33,334 bases of DNA from JAAYCO01 sp964632015 (GTDB taxonomy: Bacteria > Planctomycetota > Phycisphaerae > SM23-33): the NCBI GenBank assembly GCA_964632015.1, contig CAZWAT010000007.1, forward strand, positions 1 to 33,334, in the 5' to 3' direction. Both the position numbers and the translations under genes were made by a program. Within the stretch, counting starts at the first letter, position 1. Every line of letters starts with the position of its first letter. The notes under the pieces were generated by a model. That model did no database searches and was not told the origin of the DNA. It saw nothing but the letters and a program-made list of their open reading frames with translations. Of this stretch, positions 1-9,008 are shown one piece after another.

Positions 1-1
1 T

Positions 2-424
2 ACATTGGGCGTGGAGGCTCTCAGCAGGGGGGCCGATCTGTGCTGCTTCGCAGACCGCGACAACGTGGCGCTGCGATTGCTGCGCAGAAATATCGCAACG
101 CTTGGAGTTGTTGACAAAAGCAGGGTATGGGCCGGGACGGGTGAACGGATTCTTGAACCCCGGCTGGAGGAATTGGGTAGGGGGCTGGATGTCGCTTTTG
201 TCGATCCGCCGTTCCCGCAGGCCAGGGAGTGGAACTGGGCCTTCGTCGAACAGAAAATCTTCGCCCCCATCGCGCGCCACCTCTCGCCGCAGGGAATAGT
301 CGCCCTGCGTATGCCCGACGACGTCGAGCACCCGGATGCAATTGGAGATCTTGCGGTCGCAAAGATAAAGAAGTACGGCGGCATGAAGGTGCTGTTGCTG
401 GCAGCCGCCAGAGAGCTTGAATGA
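2..424 (+). CDS. rsmD: 16S rRNA (guanine-N2)-methyltransferase RsmD-like, 3' part
   Basis: The reading frame is already open at the left window edge, so the N-terminus is missing; about 140 residues remain. The first visible residues (LGVEALSRGA) match the segment just after the SAM-binding glycine loop of RsmD. The catalytic motif is present as DPPF, the RsmD form of the D/N-PP-Y/F motif of N-methyltransferases, near residue 68 of the visible part. In the known family this cytoplasmic enzyme methylates G966 of 16S rRNA. The stop codon overlaps the start of the next gene (ATGATG/TGA), which suggests translational coupling with the DUF58 gene. RsmD is not an obvious functional partner of DUF58/BatA proteins, so the grouping is probably only positional. 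Another RsmD-superfamily RNA or DNA methyltransferase is possible because the N-terminal half cannot be seen. Confidence 0.8.
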   Translation, partial: TLGVEALSRGADLCCFADRDNVALRLLRRNIATLGVVDKSRVWAGTGERILEPRLEELGRGLDVAFVDPPFPQAREWNWAFVEQKIFAPIARHLSPQGIVALRMPDDVEHPDAIGDLAVAKIKKYGGMKVLLLAAARELE

Positions 425-1326
425 TGGCGAACCGAGGATACATGTATTTCGAGCCTCACCGTGCTATCAAACTTCGCAATCTCCATCTGACGGTGCGAGG
501 GGCGGTCGAGGGCTTCATTTCCGGATTGCACAAGAGTCCCCACAAGGGCTTCAGCGTCGAATTCAGCGAACACCGCGAGTACACCCCAGGCGACGACCCG
601 CGCCATCTCGACTGGGTCGCATGGGCCAAAACCGACAGGTACTACGTCAAGCAGTACGAGCAGGAAACAAACCTTCGGGCGTACATCCTGCTGGATGTAA
701 GCAACTCGATGAACTATCGCCACTCCGGGGGCATAACGAAATTCACCTACGGGGCGTATCTTTCAGCCTGCCTGGGTTACCTGATATGCAGGCAGCAGGA
801 CGTTGTGGGCATGATGGCGTTTGACAGGGATGTTCGGTGGCATATTCCGCCCGGTTCGTCGCCCGCACATATAGACCGCATCTTCAGACGGTTAGAAGGC
901 ACGACTTGCGGCAACGAAACCTCGATTGCCCCGACATTTCACAAGCTCGCTCAGATGCTCTCGCGTCGCGGAGTGGTGATTATCATCTCTGACCTTTACG
1001 ATGAGCCGTCGCATGTTCTCAAGGCCTTGCAACACTTCGTTCACAAGCGCCACCAGGTGATCGTCATGCACCTGCTCGACAAGGCCGAGATCGAGTTTCC
1101 CTTCAAGGATATGACCTCGTTCGTTGACCTCGAAACGAACGAGCGCGTTCAGGTGGACCCGCTGGCGATTCGCGACGAGTACGTCAGGCAGATGCGTGAG
1201 TTCGTCGCGACCTGGCGCAGGGAGTGCGGCCAGCGCCGTATCGAGTATATCAATGTCACTACCGACACGCCGTACGACACGATGCTGCTCGATTACCTTT
1301 CCCGTAGAAAGGCGATGACGAGATGA
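421..1326 (+). CDS. DUF58 domain protein (MoxR/BatA-associated vWA-like)
   Basis: This 301-residue protein has the DUF58 layout. A basic and aromatic N-terminal part contains the family signature region (GDDPRHLDWVAWAKTD, about residues 56-72). A von Willebrand A-like half follows, starting with the metal-site motif DVSNSM (DxSxS type) near residue 92. No membrane segment is visible, so it is likely cytoplasmic and peripheral. In known bacteria DUF58 proteins are encoded with a MoxR AAA ATPase and Bat/vWA membrane proteins and are thought to act in chaperone-like complexes or envelope stress; the exact role is unsettled. It overlaps rsmD upstream and the BatA-like gene downstream by four bases (ATGA). 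The expected MoxR gene is not in the window and may lie to the left. Confidence 0.87.
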   Translation: MMANRGYMYFEPHRAIKLRNLHLTVRGAVEGFISGLHKSPHKGFSVEFSEHREYTPGDDPRHLDWVAWAKTDRYYVKQYEQETNLRAYILLDVSNSMNYRHSGGITKFTYGAYLSACLGYLICRQQDVVGMMAFDRDVRWHIPPGSSPAHIDRIFRRLEGTTCGNETSIAPTFHKLAQMLSRRGVVIIISDLYDEPSHVLKALQHFVHKRHQVIVMHLLDKAEIEFPFKDMTSFVDLETNERVQVDPLAIRDEYVRQMREFVATWRRECGQRRIEYINVTTDTPYDTMLLDYLSRRKAMTR

Positions 1327-3506
1327 TCGGCGCGTTGGAGTTTATCTCGCCGTTGGCGCTTCTGGGTCTGCTGGCTGTGGCGATTCCGCCGGTGCTTCAC
1401 CTGCTGGCGAAGTCGCGCGCTTCCGACAGGTGGTTTCCGACGCTAAGGTTCATCAAACTCAGCGCGAGCAGGACGTCGCGGGGTCGTAGGATCCGTCACG
1501 TTGGGCTCATGGCGTTGCGAATGGCGATTCTGGGGCTCATGGCGCTGGCGGTTTCCGAGCCGTTGAGCAGGCCACTGGGGTCGTGGGGGGCAAGGCAGGG
1601 GGCCTCGGCGGTGATCGTGCTGGACAACAGCATGTCGATGTTCGCACGACACAATGATGGAACCACCAGTTTCGACCGGGCGAGGCGCGAAGCCTCAAAA
1701 CTCTTGAACATGGCTGCGGGCGAACGACCCGCCATGTCGGCCTTGGTCACAACAGTACCCCCCGACCCCGGGCGGGCGGTGCTCAGCGATAAGCTTGGCG
1801 AGTTGCGAAACGATATCCAGCAAATCACGCCGGCGTTTTGCGCTGCCCGTGAGGGTTGGGTACGCAGGGCAGTCGAGTTGATCAAACAGTCGTCGGGCCA
1901 ACGCGATATATATGTAGTCACAAATCTTAATCACTCCACGGTTGATAATCTAGAAGAGCTGCGATCAGTCGATCGGGTCGGTGATGTCAATTTCATGGTG
2001 ATAGACACCGCGCCTGAGCGCATGACGAATGTTGGTATAACCAATGTGCAAGCGACCGGCCCGCGCATAGCCGATCATCCGCTCAGAATTTCAGCCGAGC
2101 TGACCAACCACAGCGATTCACCAAGAACGGTTGAAGTGGCGATGAGAATCAATGGAACCCGGTCGGGGCAGGCTCGCGTCGCATCCCTTGCCCCCGCCCG
2201 CGAGGATGGGGCGACAAAAGTGGTTGCCTTCGAGCGGACGTTCGACAAGCCCGGGCAGGTCAACATCGAACTGGTAATCGAAACTCCAGACGACCTCATC
2301 GAAGACAACACCCGCTGGCTGGCGCTTGATATCGGTGGACGTATTGAAGCGATGGTGGTCAAAGGCCCCCCTAGAAACGCCCCCAGCCGAATTCTTGAAG
2401 CCCATCCCGTGGTGCAGATAGCACTTGAACCGTTCGGCGATGACGAAACGCCCTGGCATATCAAGGCGAAAACAATCGAAGCGAGTCAACTCGCCGCCGA
2501 TGCGATTGAGGACGCTGACATTGTGTTTCTCTGCGACGTGCAATCCTTCGAACCTGCCGGGGCGGAGGCGCTGAGGAATTTCGTCGCCAATGGCGGATGG
2601 GCGGTGGTGTTTCTTGGCCCAAGCGTGGACGTGCGCAACTACAACTCGCTGCTTGGAGATCGCCAGAGGTTGTTGCCCGCGAGAATCGGCGACGCCACCG
2701 GCGAGACAGGCTTTGACGCTGACGCATGGGTGGTGGAAAAGGTGGATGTGCGACATCCCGTTTACGAGGGGCTGTTTCCCGACGCGCGCGACTATCTCGG
2801 CGTGATCGTGCAACGATATTATCCGCTCGACCCGCTTGCCAATGCCGGGGTCTTGATGCAACTCAAGAACGCTGGCCCGCTTGTGGTGCAGGGCTCGCAT
2901 GGTCGGGGTAGGTGCGTGATGGTCGCCACCGATGCGTCTGCACTATGGAGCAGCCTGCCCAAGAGCAGCCTGTTCGCGCCAATGCTTCTGAGGATGAGCC
3001 TGCTGGCACGCCAGGACACCGCCGACGCCGACGCTCACACCCTCTGCGGCGAGAAGGCGCGAATCACCCCGAAGCTCTCGCTCCAACGCGGCGGCGAGGT
3101 TGAAGTGGTCGTCGCGCCGCCCACATTACCAGGGCAAACCGTCGCCGCGCGGATGGGGTCGGCAGGGCTCGTGGCAACCTTCGACCAGACCCGGGAACCG
3201 GGATTCTACACCTGGCGAGCGAGACACGAAAACGCCGAGGCGTTCGGGTCGTTTGCCGTTAATCCCGACGCCACACAGGGCGACGGCCGGCGGGTGGGGG
3301 CTGATGAACTCGTCCGCGGCCTCAACGACCTGGGCATTAAGCAAGTACATGTGGCGAACTCGGTCGAACAGGCACACGAACTCGCCCGCGCACACGCCAG
3401 GCCCCGAAACTGGTGGGATCTGTTTTGCGTCGCGGCGGTCGTGGGGCTGGTATTTGAAACGATGGTGGCGAACCTGTTTAGAAGACCCCAGACGATTCCA
3501 AAATGA
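1323..3506 (+). CDS. BatA-like membrane protein with von Willebrand A domain
   Basis: This 727-residue protein begins with a BatA N-terminal module: a hydrophobic segment at about residues 7-28, a short basic loop, and a second segment at about 60-80. A von Willebrand A domain follows, with the metal-site motif DNSMSM near residue 97. The middle (about 355-560) resembles the glutamine-amidotransferase-like fold common in large planctomycete BatA relatives, with a segment like DIVFLCDVQSFEP. A single C-terminal membrane helix lies at about 697-715, followed by a short basic tail. This predicts a large periplasmic portion anchored at both ends. It overlaps the DUF58 gene and the GT9 gene by four bases each (ATGA), so the three are likely co-translated. 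The role is inferred from the Bat family: an envelope-associated partner of MoxR/DUF58. Confidence 0.82.
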   Translation: MIGALEFISPLALLGLLAVAIPPVLHLLAKSRASDRWFPTLRFIKLSASRTSRGRRIRHVGLMALRMAILGLMALAVSEPLSRPLGSWGARQGASAVIVLDNSMSMFARHNDGTTSFDRARREASKLLNMAAGERPAMSALVTTVPPDPGRAVLSDKLGELRNDIQQITPAFCAAREGWVRRAVELIKQSSGQRDIYVVTNLNHSTVDNLEELRSVDRVGDVNFMVIDTAPERMTNVGITNVQATGPRIADHPLRISAELTNHSDSPRTVEVAMRINGTRSGQARVASLAPAREDGATKVVAFERTFDKPGQVNIELVIETPDDLIEDNTRWLALDIGGRIEAMVVKGPPRNAPSRILEAHPVVQIALEPFGDDETPWHIKAKTIEASQLAADAIEDADIVFLCDVQSFEPAGAEALRNFVANGGWAVVFLGPSVDVRNYNSLLGDRQRLLPARIGDATGETGFDADAWVVEKVDVRHPVYEGLFPDARDYLGVIVQRYYPLDPLANAGVLMQLKNAGPLVVQGSHGRGRCVMVATDASALWSSLPKSSLFAPMLLRMSLLARQDTADADAHTLCGEKARITPKLSLQRGGEVEVVVAPPTLPGQTVAARMGSAGLVATFDQTREPGFYTWRARHENAEAFGSFAVNPDATQGDGRRVGADELVRGLNDLGIKQVHVANSVEQAHELARAHARPRNWWDLFCVAAVVGLVFETMVANLFRRPQTIPK

Positions 3507-4420
3507 CTGACACGGGAAAAATAAGCACGCTCGCGATACACCCAGGCGCGCTTGGCGACGTGATTCTGTTCGCGCGTCTACTAGAATTGCTGCCGCATCC
3601 CGTCGCCGTTGTCACCGGTGGGGAAAAGGCAAAAGTGCTCGAAGGGCTTGGCGTGGTCGAGCGGGCATTCGCGTTCGAGTCGCTGGCGATGCATGAGGTC
3701 TTCACTGACGGGCCGATAGAGAAATGCTCGCTTGCTAGCGGGCCTATCCGGTCATGTGACAGGGTCGTGAGCTGTTTTGGCGGCGATGACCAACGCAGCC
3801 GGCAGCGACTGGCGCCGCTATTCGGGGCAGGCGAGTGCTCGTTTCTACCTATCCGCCCGGAGAATGAGTACCCCGGCCACCTGGTCGACCTGTGGCGAGA
3901 AATGCTCAAGGTGGAATCGCCCGTCAGTCGGCACCCCTGGCCTGTGCCACCTGAATGGATCACGCGAACCCTTCCCCCGTCGTCGGCGTTGTTGCAGCCC
4001 GGATCAGGCGGGCGGGACAAGTGCTGGCCGTTGGATTCGTTTATAAAATTGGCGCGCGGGCTTGAACGCTGCGGGCATAACCCCGTTTTCATTCTCGGCC
4101 CGGCAGAGATGGAGCGATTGCATTACCGCCAGATGTTGCTGATGGAGGGCTTCGAGATCGTGACATGCCCATCGCTGAAAACATTGTGCGGTATGCTGGC
4201 TTCGTGCCGGGTTTATATCGGCAACGACAGCGGAGTCTCGCACCTGGCGGGCGTTCTGGGCGCTCGATGCGTAGTGCTTTTCGGCGCGAGTTGCCCCAGG
4301 CATTTCGCCCCGATAGGCCCGCGTGTCAAAATTATCTCTGGTCGCAAGCTGGATGACATGTCCCCCGACGCGGTGCTTGGCGCGGTGGCAAGGTATTCTT
4401 CCCTTGGCGGCATAGAATAG
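3503..4420 (+). CDS. Glycosyltransferase family 9 (heptosyltransferase-like)
   Basis: This 305-residue protein opens with the GT9 signature HPGALGDVILFARLLELL (residues 13-30), equivalent to the R-x-x-x-x-GDVI-x-x-x-P start of heptosyltransferases. The C-terminal nucleotide-sugar half has LQPGSGGRDKCWPL (about 163-176) and the GNDSGVSHLAG motif (about 240-250), both typical of the family. Members move heptose or another sugar from a nucleotide donor onto lipopolysaccharide or other envelope glycans at the inner face of the cytoplasmic membrane. The acceptor cannot be read from sequence. The start ATG overlaps the BatA-like stop, so it is part of the same transcription unit. A GT4 enzyme lies 1.5 kb downstream, which hints at an envelope-glycan theme. 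Confidence 0.85.
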   Translation: MTDTGKISTLAIHPGALGDVILFARLLELLPHPVAVVTGGEKAKVLEGLGVVERAFAFESLAMHEVFTDGPIEKCSLASGPIRSCDRVVSCFGGDDQRSRQRLAPLFGAGECSFLPIRPENEYPGHLVDLWREMLKVESPVSRHPWPVPPEWITRTLPPSSALLQPGSGGRDKCWPLDSFIKLARGLERCGHNPVFILGPAEMERLHYRQMLLMEGFEIVTCPSLKTLCGMLASCRVYIGNDSGVSHLAGVLGARCVVLFGASCPRHFAPIGPRVKIISGRKLDDMSPDAVLGAVARYSSLGGIE

Positions 4421-4428
4421 GTATTCTG

Positions 4429-5754
4429 ATGACTATGAAGGCAAAGTTCTTAATGGCAGTGGTGGTGTCGGTAATGGCTGCGGGTTGCGGGCGGATGAGC
4501 AACTGGTGGCAGAGGCGATCTGCGCCCATCATAGCGCCTTTTGAACAGGTAGCGATGGACGAGTCGCCCGCGGACGAACAGTCGTCTCCTCTGCCCGAGG
4601 AAGACCAGGCGACGCCAGCGGCTCCCGTTGTCGGGAATCAACCCCCGGCTGAACCTGAGCGGGTTGTCGATACCCAGCCCGTTGTTGAGCCTGAGCCCGT
4701 TATTGAAAATGAGCCCATCGTCGAGGCCCAAGCCCCGACCCGCCAGCCAATAAGCCTGGACAACGCCCGCATCATCGACTCGTACGGGTTCCAGGTGAAC
4801 AACACCTACATTACTGTTGAGGAGCTTCTACGCTCGTCGGCAAACGCCCTTGCCGAGCTGCCCGCCACGCTCAGCGAGGACGCTTTCAAGCGTCAGGCGA
4901 TGGCGATTATCCAGCGTGAGGTGCGAAACCAGATACGAATCGCGATGGTCTACGACGAGGCCCAGACGAGGCTCAGCGAAGGCCAGAAGAAGTACATTGA
5001 CGACGAGATCGAAAAGACGCTGCGTGCGATGATCGAAGGTGGGGGCGGCAGCAGGAGCAGGCTTGAGCGGATCCAAGCTGAGCGCGGCACGACACTGGAG
5101 CATGTCCTTCGCGACCAGCGGCGTCGTATGATGGTCGATCTGTACCTGCACATGAAGTTCCATCCGCTGGTTCACGTCAACAGGTCGATGCTCCTTGACT
5201 ACTATCGTCGCAACCTTCAGAGTGAGTTCTCGAAACCCATGCGGGTATCGATGCAGATCATCGCCGCGCCGTTCTCGGCTTTTGGCGGCCAGACCGCCTA
5301 CGCAAACAGCCAAGCGGCACGTATCGACGCGCGTGAGCACATCGAAAACGCCAAGGCCCGTCTTGACGCGGGCGAAAGCTTCGACGAGGTCGCCAAGCAG
5401 TTCTCCAAGGGTCCCCAGGCCTCCAACGGAGGGGTTTGGCCGATCATGGAGGCAGGCAGCTTCAAGGAAGCCAAACTCGAAGACGTCGCCTTCGCAATGA
5501 ACGCCGGGCAGGTGAGCGACATCATCTCCACTGACAGCGGGTTTTATATCGTCAAGGCACGCGAGGTGGACGCCGGTGGAGTGGTGAGTTTTGAAGACGC
5601 CCAGGCCCAGGTCGAAGAATCGCTCACCGCCGAAATTTATAAAAAGCTCGATGCCGATTTCATCGCCGAAAAGTCACGCACTACGCTTATCAACTTCTCG
5701 AAAGACCTTGAAGACCTCGCACTTCGCAAGGCTATTGAGCGATACCGAAAGTGA
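4429..5754 (+). CDS. Peptidyl-prolyl isomerase lipoprotein (parvulin/SurA-like)
   Basis: This 441-residue protein has a lipoprotein signal ending in VMAAGC, with the lipidated cysteine at residue 20. A low-complexity stretch (about 35-105) follows, with repeated PEPV/ENEPIVE-like units rich in Glu, Pro and Val, probably an extended spacer. An alpha-helical SurA-like chaperone region spans about 115-255. A parvulin rotamase domain lies at about 268-376, with the family hallmarks ASNGGVWP, the FAMNAGQVSDII turn and the final FYIVK strand. It probably acts in the periplasm, lipid-anchored, assisting folding of secreted or outer-membrane proteins. It begins eight bases after the GT9 stop, so it is likely the last gene of the same operon. 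ATG 4435 is an alternative start two codons later. The substrate is unknown. Confidence 0.87.
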   Translation: MTMKAKFLMAVVVSVMAAGCGRMSNWWQRRSAPIIAPFEQVAMDESPADEQSSPLPEEDQATPAAPVVGNQPPAEPERVVDTQPVVEPEPVIENEPIVEAQAPTRQPISLDNARIIDSYGFQVNNTYITVEELLRSSANALAELPATLSEDAFKRQAMAIIQREVRNQIRIAMVYDEAQTRLSEGQKKYIDDEIEKTLRAMIEGGGGSRSRLERIQAERGTTLEHVLRDQRRRMMVDLYLHMKFHPLVHVNRSMLLDYYRRNLQSEFSKPMRVSMQIIAAPFSAFGGQTAYANSQAARIDAREHIENAKARLDAGESFDEVAKQFSKGPQASNGGVWPIMEAGSFKEAKLEDVAFAMNAGQVSDIISTDSGFYIVKAREVDAGGVVSFEDAQAQVEESLTAEIYKKLDADFIAEKSRTTLINFSKDLEDLALRKAIERYRK

Positions 5755-5911
5755 TTTCATGTGGTGCGTCCGGGTCGCGTTTGATTGATGTGAAATATCT
5801 CACCTACTCCCGGCTGCGCCAGGCGTATAAGCACATGTAATCACAGAAAATCGCGTCGTGAAGGCGCACAAAACCGTTGAAGATTCTCAACACCTTTAAC
5901 ATTATGAACTT

Positions 5912-7051
5912 ATGAACGTCTGGCATGTTATTACAAGACTGATTCTCGGGGGCGCCCAGGAAAACACGCTCCTGACGTGCGAGGGGCTGCACGCCAGAGG
6001 GCATCGCGTGACGCTGGTGACGGGGCCTGCGCTTGGTCGTGAAGGCGAACTGCTTCACCGTGCGCATGCGGGCGGGTACGAGGTTATCGTGCTGGATGAC
6101 ATGCGACGCGAGATCAACCCCCTTCGCGACTGGCGGACGTTGCGGACATTGAGAAAGCTCATGCGAAGCGCCCGTCCGGATGTGATGCATTCGCATTCTT
6201 CCAAGGCGGGTGTGCTCGCGCGTCAGGCGGCGTGGGACGTGGACATACCCGCGGTTCATACAATCCATGGCCTGCCGTTTCACCCGTACCAGTCAGCATG
6301 GGCGAACCGGCTGTATATCGCGCTTGAGCGTCGTTACGCGCGAAGATCCGCGGCGATAATCTCGGTTGCCGATACGATGACCCGAAAGGCGCTGGCGGCG
6401 GAGGTGGGCACGCCCGCTCAATACACAACCATCCACAGCGGCATGGAGGTTGATCTGTTCCGCAATCGTCCCCCGAGGGCGGATGAATTTCGCGCGGGTC
6501 TGAACCTGCCCACTGGCGCGGTGCTGGTGTCTCAGGTGTCTCGAATCGCTCCGCTCAAGGGGCACGAGTACATAATCGCCGCTGCCCGCAGAGTGCCCGA
6601 GAATGTGCACTTCTGTTTTGTCGGCGATGGCCCCGCCCGCGACGAGATCGCATCGGCTGTGCGCAGCGCGGGCCTGGAAGGCCGGGTTCACATGACCGGC
6701 CTGCTGCCCCAGCATGACATGCCCGCGGTGATGCATGCCAGCGACATTGTCGTTCACTGCTCGTTGCGGGAAGGGCTCGCGCGGGCGATTCCTCAGGCGA
6801 TGCTCGCGGGCAAGGCGGTGGTGAGCTTTGACATCGACGGCGCGCGCGAAGTAGTCAACCACTCCACTGGCGTGCTTCTTGAGCCCGGCGACGTCGATGG
6901 ACTGACCGAGGCGATTGCGAAACTGGCGGCAGATGAGGAATCAAGAAACCACATGGGTCAGGCCGGCCGGCATATGTGCACTGAAATGTTCGATCACAAG
7001 CTAATGGTCGACAGGATAGAAAAGCTTTACCGCGACATTCTTGAGCGGTAG
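5912..7051 (+). CDS. Glycosyltransferase family 4
   Basis: This 379-residue protein has the two-Rossmann GT4 layout. The N-terminal half starts with WHVITRLILGGAQENTL, a glycine-rich acceptor-side loop of the GT4 type, and has HSHSSKAGVLARQAA at about 90-104. The nucleotide-sugar half includes HSGMEVDLF (about 175-183), VSRIAPLKGHEY (about 209-220) and the E-x7-E-like region SLREGLARAIPQAMLAGKAVV (about 284-304). The family transfers sugars from UDP- or GDP-sugars and retains the anomeric configuration, often in exopolysaccharide or capsule synthesis. There is no membrane helix. It sits 157 bases after the parvulin gene with no obvious ribosome binding site and no polymerase or flippase genes nearby, so the glycan cannot be named. 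Its stop is four bases from the stop of the convergent gene. Confidence 0.88.
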   Translation: MNVWHVITRLILGGAQENTLLTCEGLHARGHRVTLVTGPALGREGELLHRAHAGGYEVIVLDDMRREINPLRDWRTLRTLRKLMRSARPDVMHSHSSKAGVLARQAAWDVDIPAVHTIHGLPFHPYQSAWANRLYIALERRYARRSAAIISVADTMTRKALAAEVGTPAQYTTIHSGMEVDLFRNRPPRADEFRAGLNLPTGAVLVSQVSRIAPLKGHEYIIAAARRVPENVHFCFVGDGPARDEIASAVRSAGLEGRVHMTGLLPQHDMPAVMHASDIVVHCSLREGLARAIPQAMLAGKAVVSFDIDGAREVVNHSTGVLLEPGDVDGLTEAIAKLAADEESRNHMGQAGRHMCTEMFDHKLMVDRIEKLYRDILER

Positions 7052-7055
7052 GGGA

Positions 7056-7958
7056 CTATTGATCGACCGGCGCGGCGAACGAACAAGTTGAATATTCATA
7101 GCCATAGGTGCAAATGTCTTGAATGGTAGCCATTGCCGACGCCACCCGCAGGCGTCTGCGGGTCTGTGGGTCTTCCTTTCCGGCGAGCGAGCGTTCGTAG
7201 CATTCGACGGCTTGTTGGAATCTTTCCAGTCGCTCTTGAATCACCCCCAAGCTGAACCACAGTGAAGGATGATTGCGGCTGCGGGCGTATGGTTCAAGCC
7301 CAGTCGCCGCCTGTCGAAACTCGCCCCTTCGCACAAGGTGCATAACTCGCGGCGTAATAGGCCCGCGAAGTCTCACCGACTCGCGATGCTCTGTGCACGT
7401 GGTCATCGCGTCGAACTGGGCCAGGCACTCGCCGGCGAGTTCTCGCAACACCGCCGCCTTTGAGGGGACCCCGCCCGGGTCGTCGTTCCTACCGATGCCC
7501 ATCGCCCCTCGGACACGCGGATCTTCCAGACTGTCATATCGCGACGCGGTCGCAAGAATCACGGGCTCATCGTCGTGCCGGCTTTGCAGCGCGAAGTCGC
7601 ATTCCAAAGTTACTATCATTCGCGTGGTGGGAATCTTCATCGGCAGGGGGTTTTGCGTATTATCGAGGACGCGAACTGTGCGCGACCCCCGCGAGCGGCG
7701 CGTTTCGACCCTCGCCAATACGCACAGCTCATGGCTGGCGGATGTTGTGTTGTGAGACGCGATTCTCCGGTCAAGCTCGCTTCGAATATAATTGGCAAGC
7801 GGGGCGTTGCGTTCGCCGGTGACATCGACTTGACCCACGGCTGTGCCTGGTGGTATTGGCACGTCGGGTTCGACGACGTGGTGCAGATGCACCGTCGGCG
7901 CGCATCCTGCCGCCCAGAAGGCGACCATCGTCACCGCTTGAAGATATGCCCGTCTCAT
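7056..7958 (-). CDS. Putative lipoprotein with C-terminal TPR-like repeat, function unknown
   Basis: I do not recognise this 300-residue protein. It has a lipoprotein signal (MRRAYLQAVTMVAFWAAGC, cysteine at 19) and a GGAG ribosome binding site seven bases before the ATG. The middle, about 35-190, looks beta-rich and resembles the LPS-assembly/LptE-like or DUF-type periplasmic folds that start with a V-P-I-P-x-G-x-x-V-G strand; this is only a resemblance. The C-terminal part (about 205-275) reads as one or two tetratricopeptide helices (SLWFSLGVIQERLERFQQAVECYERSL). It is divergent from the LNS2 lipoprotein gene, with a 90-base shared intergenic region, and convergent with the GT4 gene. Likely a periplasmic lipid-anchored protein; no enzymatic motif is visible. 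Confidence 0.75.
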   Translation of the reverse strand: MRRAYLQAVTMVAFWAAGCAPTVHLHHVVEPDVPIPPGTAVGQVDVTGERNAPLANYIRSELDRRIASHNTTSASHELCVLARVETRRSRGSRTVRVLDNTQNPLPMKIPTTRMIVTLECDFALQSRHDDEPVILATASRYDSLEDPRVRGAMGIGRNDDPGGVPSKAAVLRELAGECLAQFDAMTTCTEHRESVRLRGPITPRVMHLVRRGEFRQAATGLEPYARSRNHPSLWFSLGVIQERLERFQQAVECYERSLAGKEDPQTRRRLRVASAMATIQDICTYGYEYSTCSFAAPVDQ

Positions 7959-8048
7959 TATTCGCTCCGATAAAGTATTCTACACACGTCATTCACGAAG
8001 GTCAGTGGTAGAATTCATAGACGCTCGCGTAGAAAGGTGGAGGTCACG

Positions 8049-9008
8049 ATGGGACGTATCTCGCCGGTATTGTTGCTTGCGCTGGCGCTTAGTGGTTGCG
8101 GCACCGGTGGCGTGGTGCTGGGCACGCCGGGGGAGTACCTGTTTATCGCCAACGATCAACTGGTAACTCCCGGCGAGCGGACATGGTTGCGGGCGCGTCT
8201 TCAGGGCGGCGATCTGCTGTCCGACAGGCCCGGGCATACCGTGATGTTCTATCGTGATGGTTCCCTGCATGGGGCCTCTGTGACGGATGCCGATGGGGTT
8301 GCCCGTCTGCACTTCACGCCGAGCGCCAAGGGCGATTATGTGTTCGAGGCCCGTGTCTCGCCGGTGGGTTTGACCAGCCCGCCTGGTCCTGTTCCGAGCC
8401 TGCTTATCGCATGTCGTCCGCACGATGAGCCTATTCTGGTGGTGGATATCGATCGCACACTGGTGGAGTCGGGTTTTGTGCAGGTGCTCTTTGGGGAACC
8501 TGAACCGTTGGAAGATTCCGCCCGCGTGATGCGCCGACTGGCGAAGGAGTTCACGATAGTTTATCTCACGCACCGCCCCGAGTATTTTGACCCGGTGAGC
8601 AGGTTGTGGTTGTGCGAGCATACTTACCCGGCCGGACCGGTGCTTTTCGCGGATATCAAAGGGTTCGTCAAGGGCAGCGAAGAGTACAAGACTGCGACGC
8701 TTGCCGAGCTGTCACGCCGGTTCACCAACATACGCATAGGCATCGGCGACTTGATTACGGACGTTTGCGCCTACCACCAGGCCGGGGCGAGCGGATACCT
8801 GATTCTGCATCCGCAACTGATGGAAAAAATGGAGCTTCTCGAACTCTCGCGGGAGGTCGAACAGCTTCCCCCATCGGTGCAGGTGGTGACATCGTGGCGA
8901 GAAATCGAGCGGGGAATCTTTGACGGGGACAGGTTCGCCCCCGAGGAAATGGCCGGGCTTTTGAGACGACAAGCGCGGGCAATGGATGATGACCAGAACA
9001 GACCATAA
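8049..9008 (+). CDS. Lipoprotein with Ig-like segment and lipin/LNS2-type HAD phosphatase domain
   Basis: I chose ATG 8049 over an in-frame GTG at 8037 because a GTGGAGG ribosome binding site sits just before it and it gives a clean lipoprotein signal (LALALSGC). The 319-residue protein has a beta-rich, Ig/transthyretin-like N-terminal region (about 25-115) ending in DADGVARLHFTPSAKGDYVF. A HAD domain follows: motif I is DIDRT with D133 and D135, motif II is LTHRP, motif III has the lysine in EEYKTATL, and motif IV is GIGDLITDV. The spacing and the DVCAYHQAG tail resemble LNS2/lipin phosphatidate phosphatases. The likely activity is dephosphorylation of a phospholipid or another phosphomonoester at the envelope, but the substrate is not shown. 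The 3' end overlaps the next lipoprotein gene by 23 bases, so the two are probably co-translated. Confidence 0.8.
   Translation: MGRISPVLLLALALSGCGTGGVVLGTPGEYLFIANDQLVTPGERTWLRARLQGGDLLSDRPGHTVMFYRDGSLHGASVTDADGVARLHFTPSAKGDYVFEARVSPVGLTSPPGPVPSLLIACRPHDEPILVVDIDRTLVESGFVQVLFGEPEPLEDSARVMRRLAKEFTIVYLTHRPEYFDPVSRLWLCEHTYPAGPVLFADIKGFVKGSEEYKTATLAELSRRFTNIRIGIGDLITDVCAYHQAGASGYLILHPQLMEKMELLELSREVEQLPPSVQVVTSWREIERGIFDGDRFAPEEMAGLLRRQARAMDDDQNRP

Noticed and set aside
2118..2900. A 260-codon minus-strand frame
   Set aside because: It lies inside the BatA-like gene, whose frame and membrane segments are intact.
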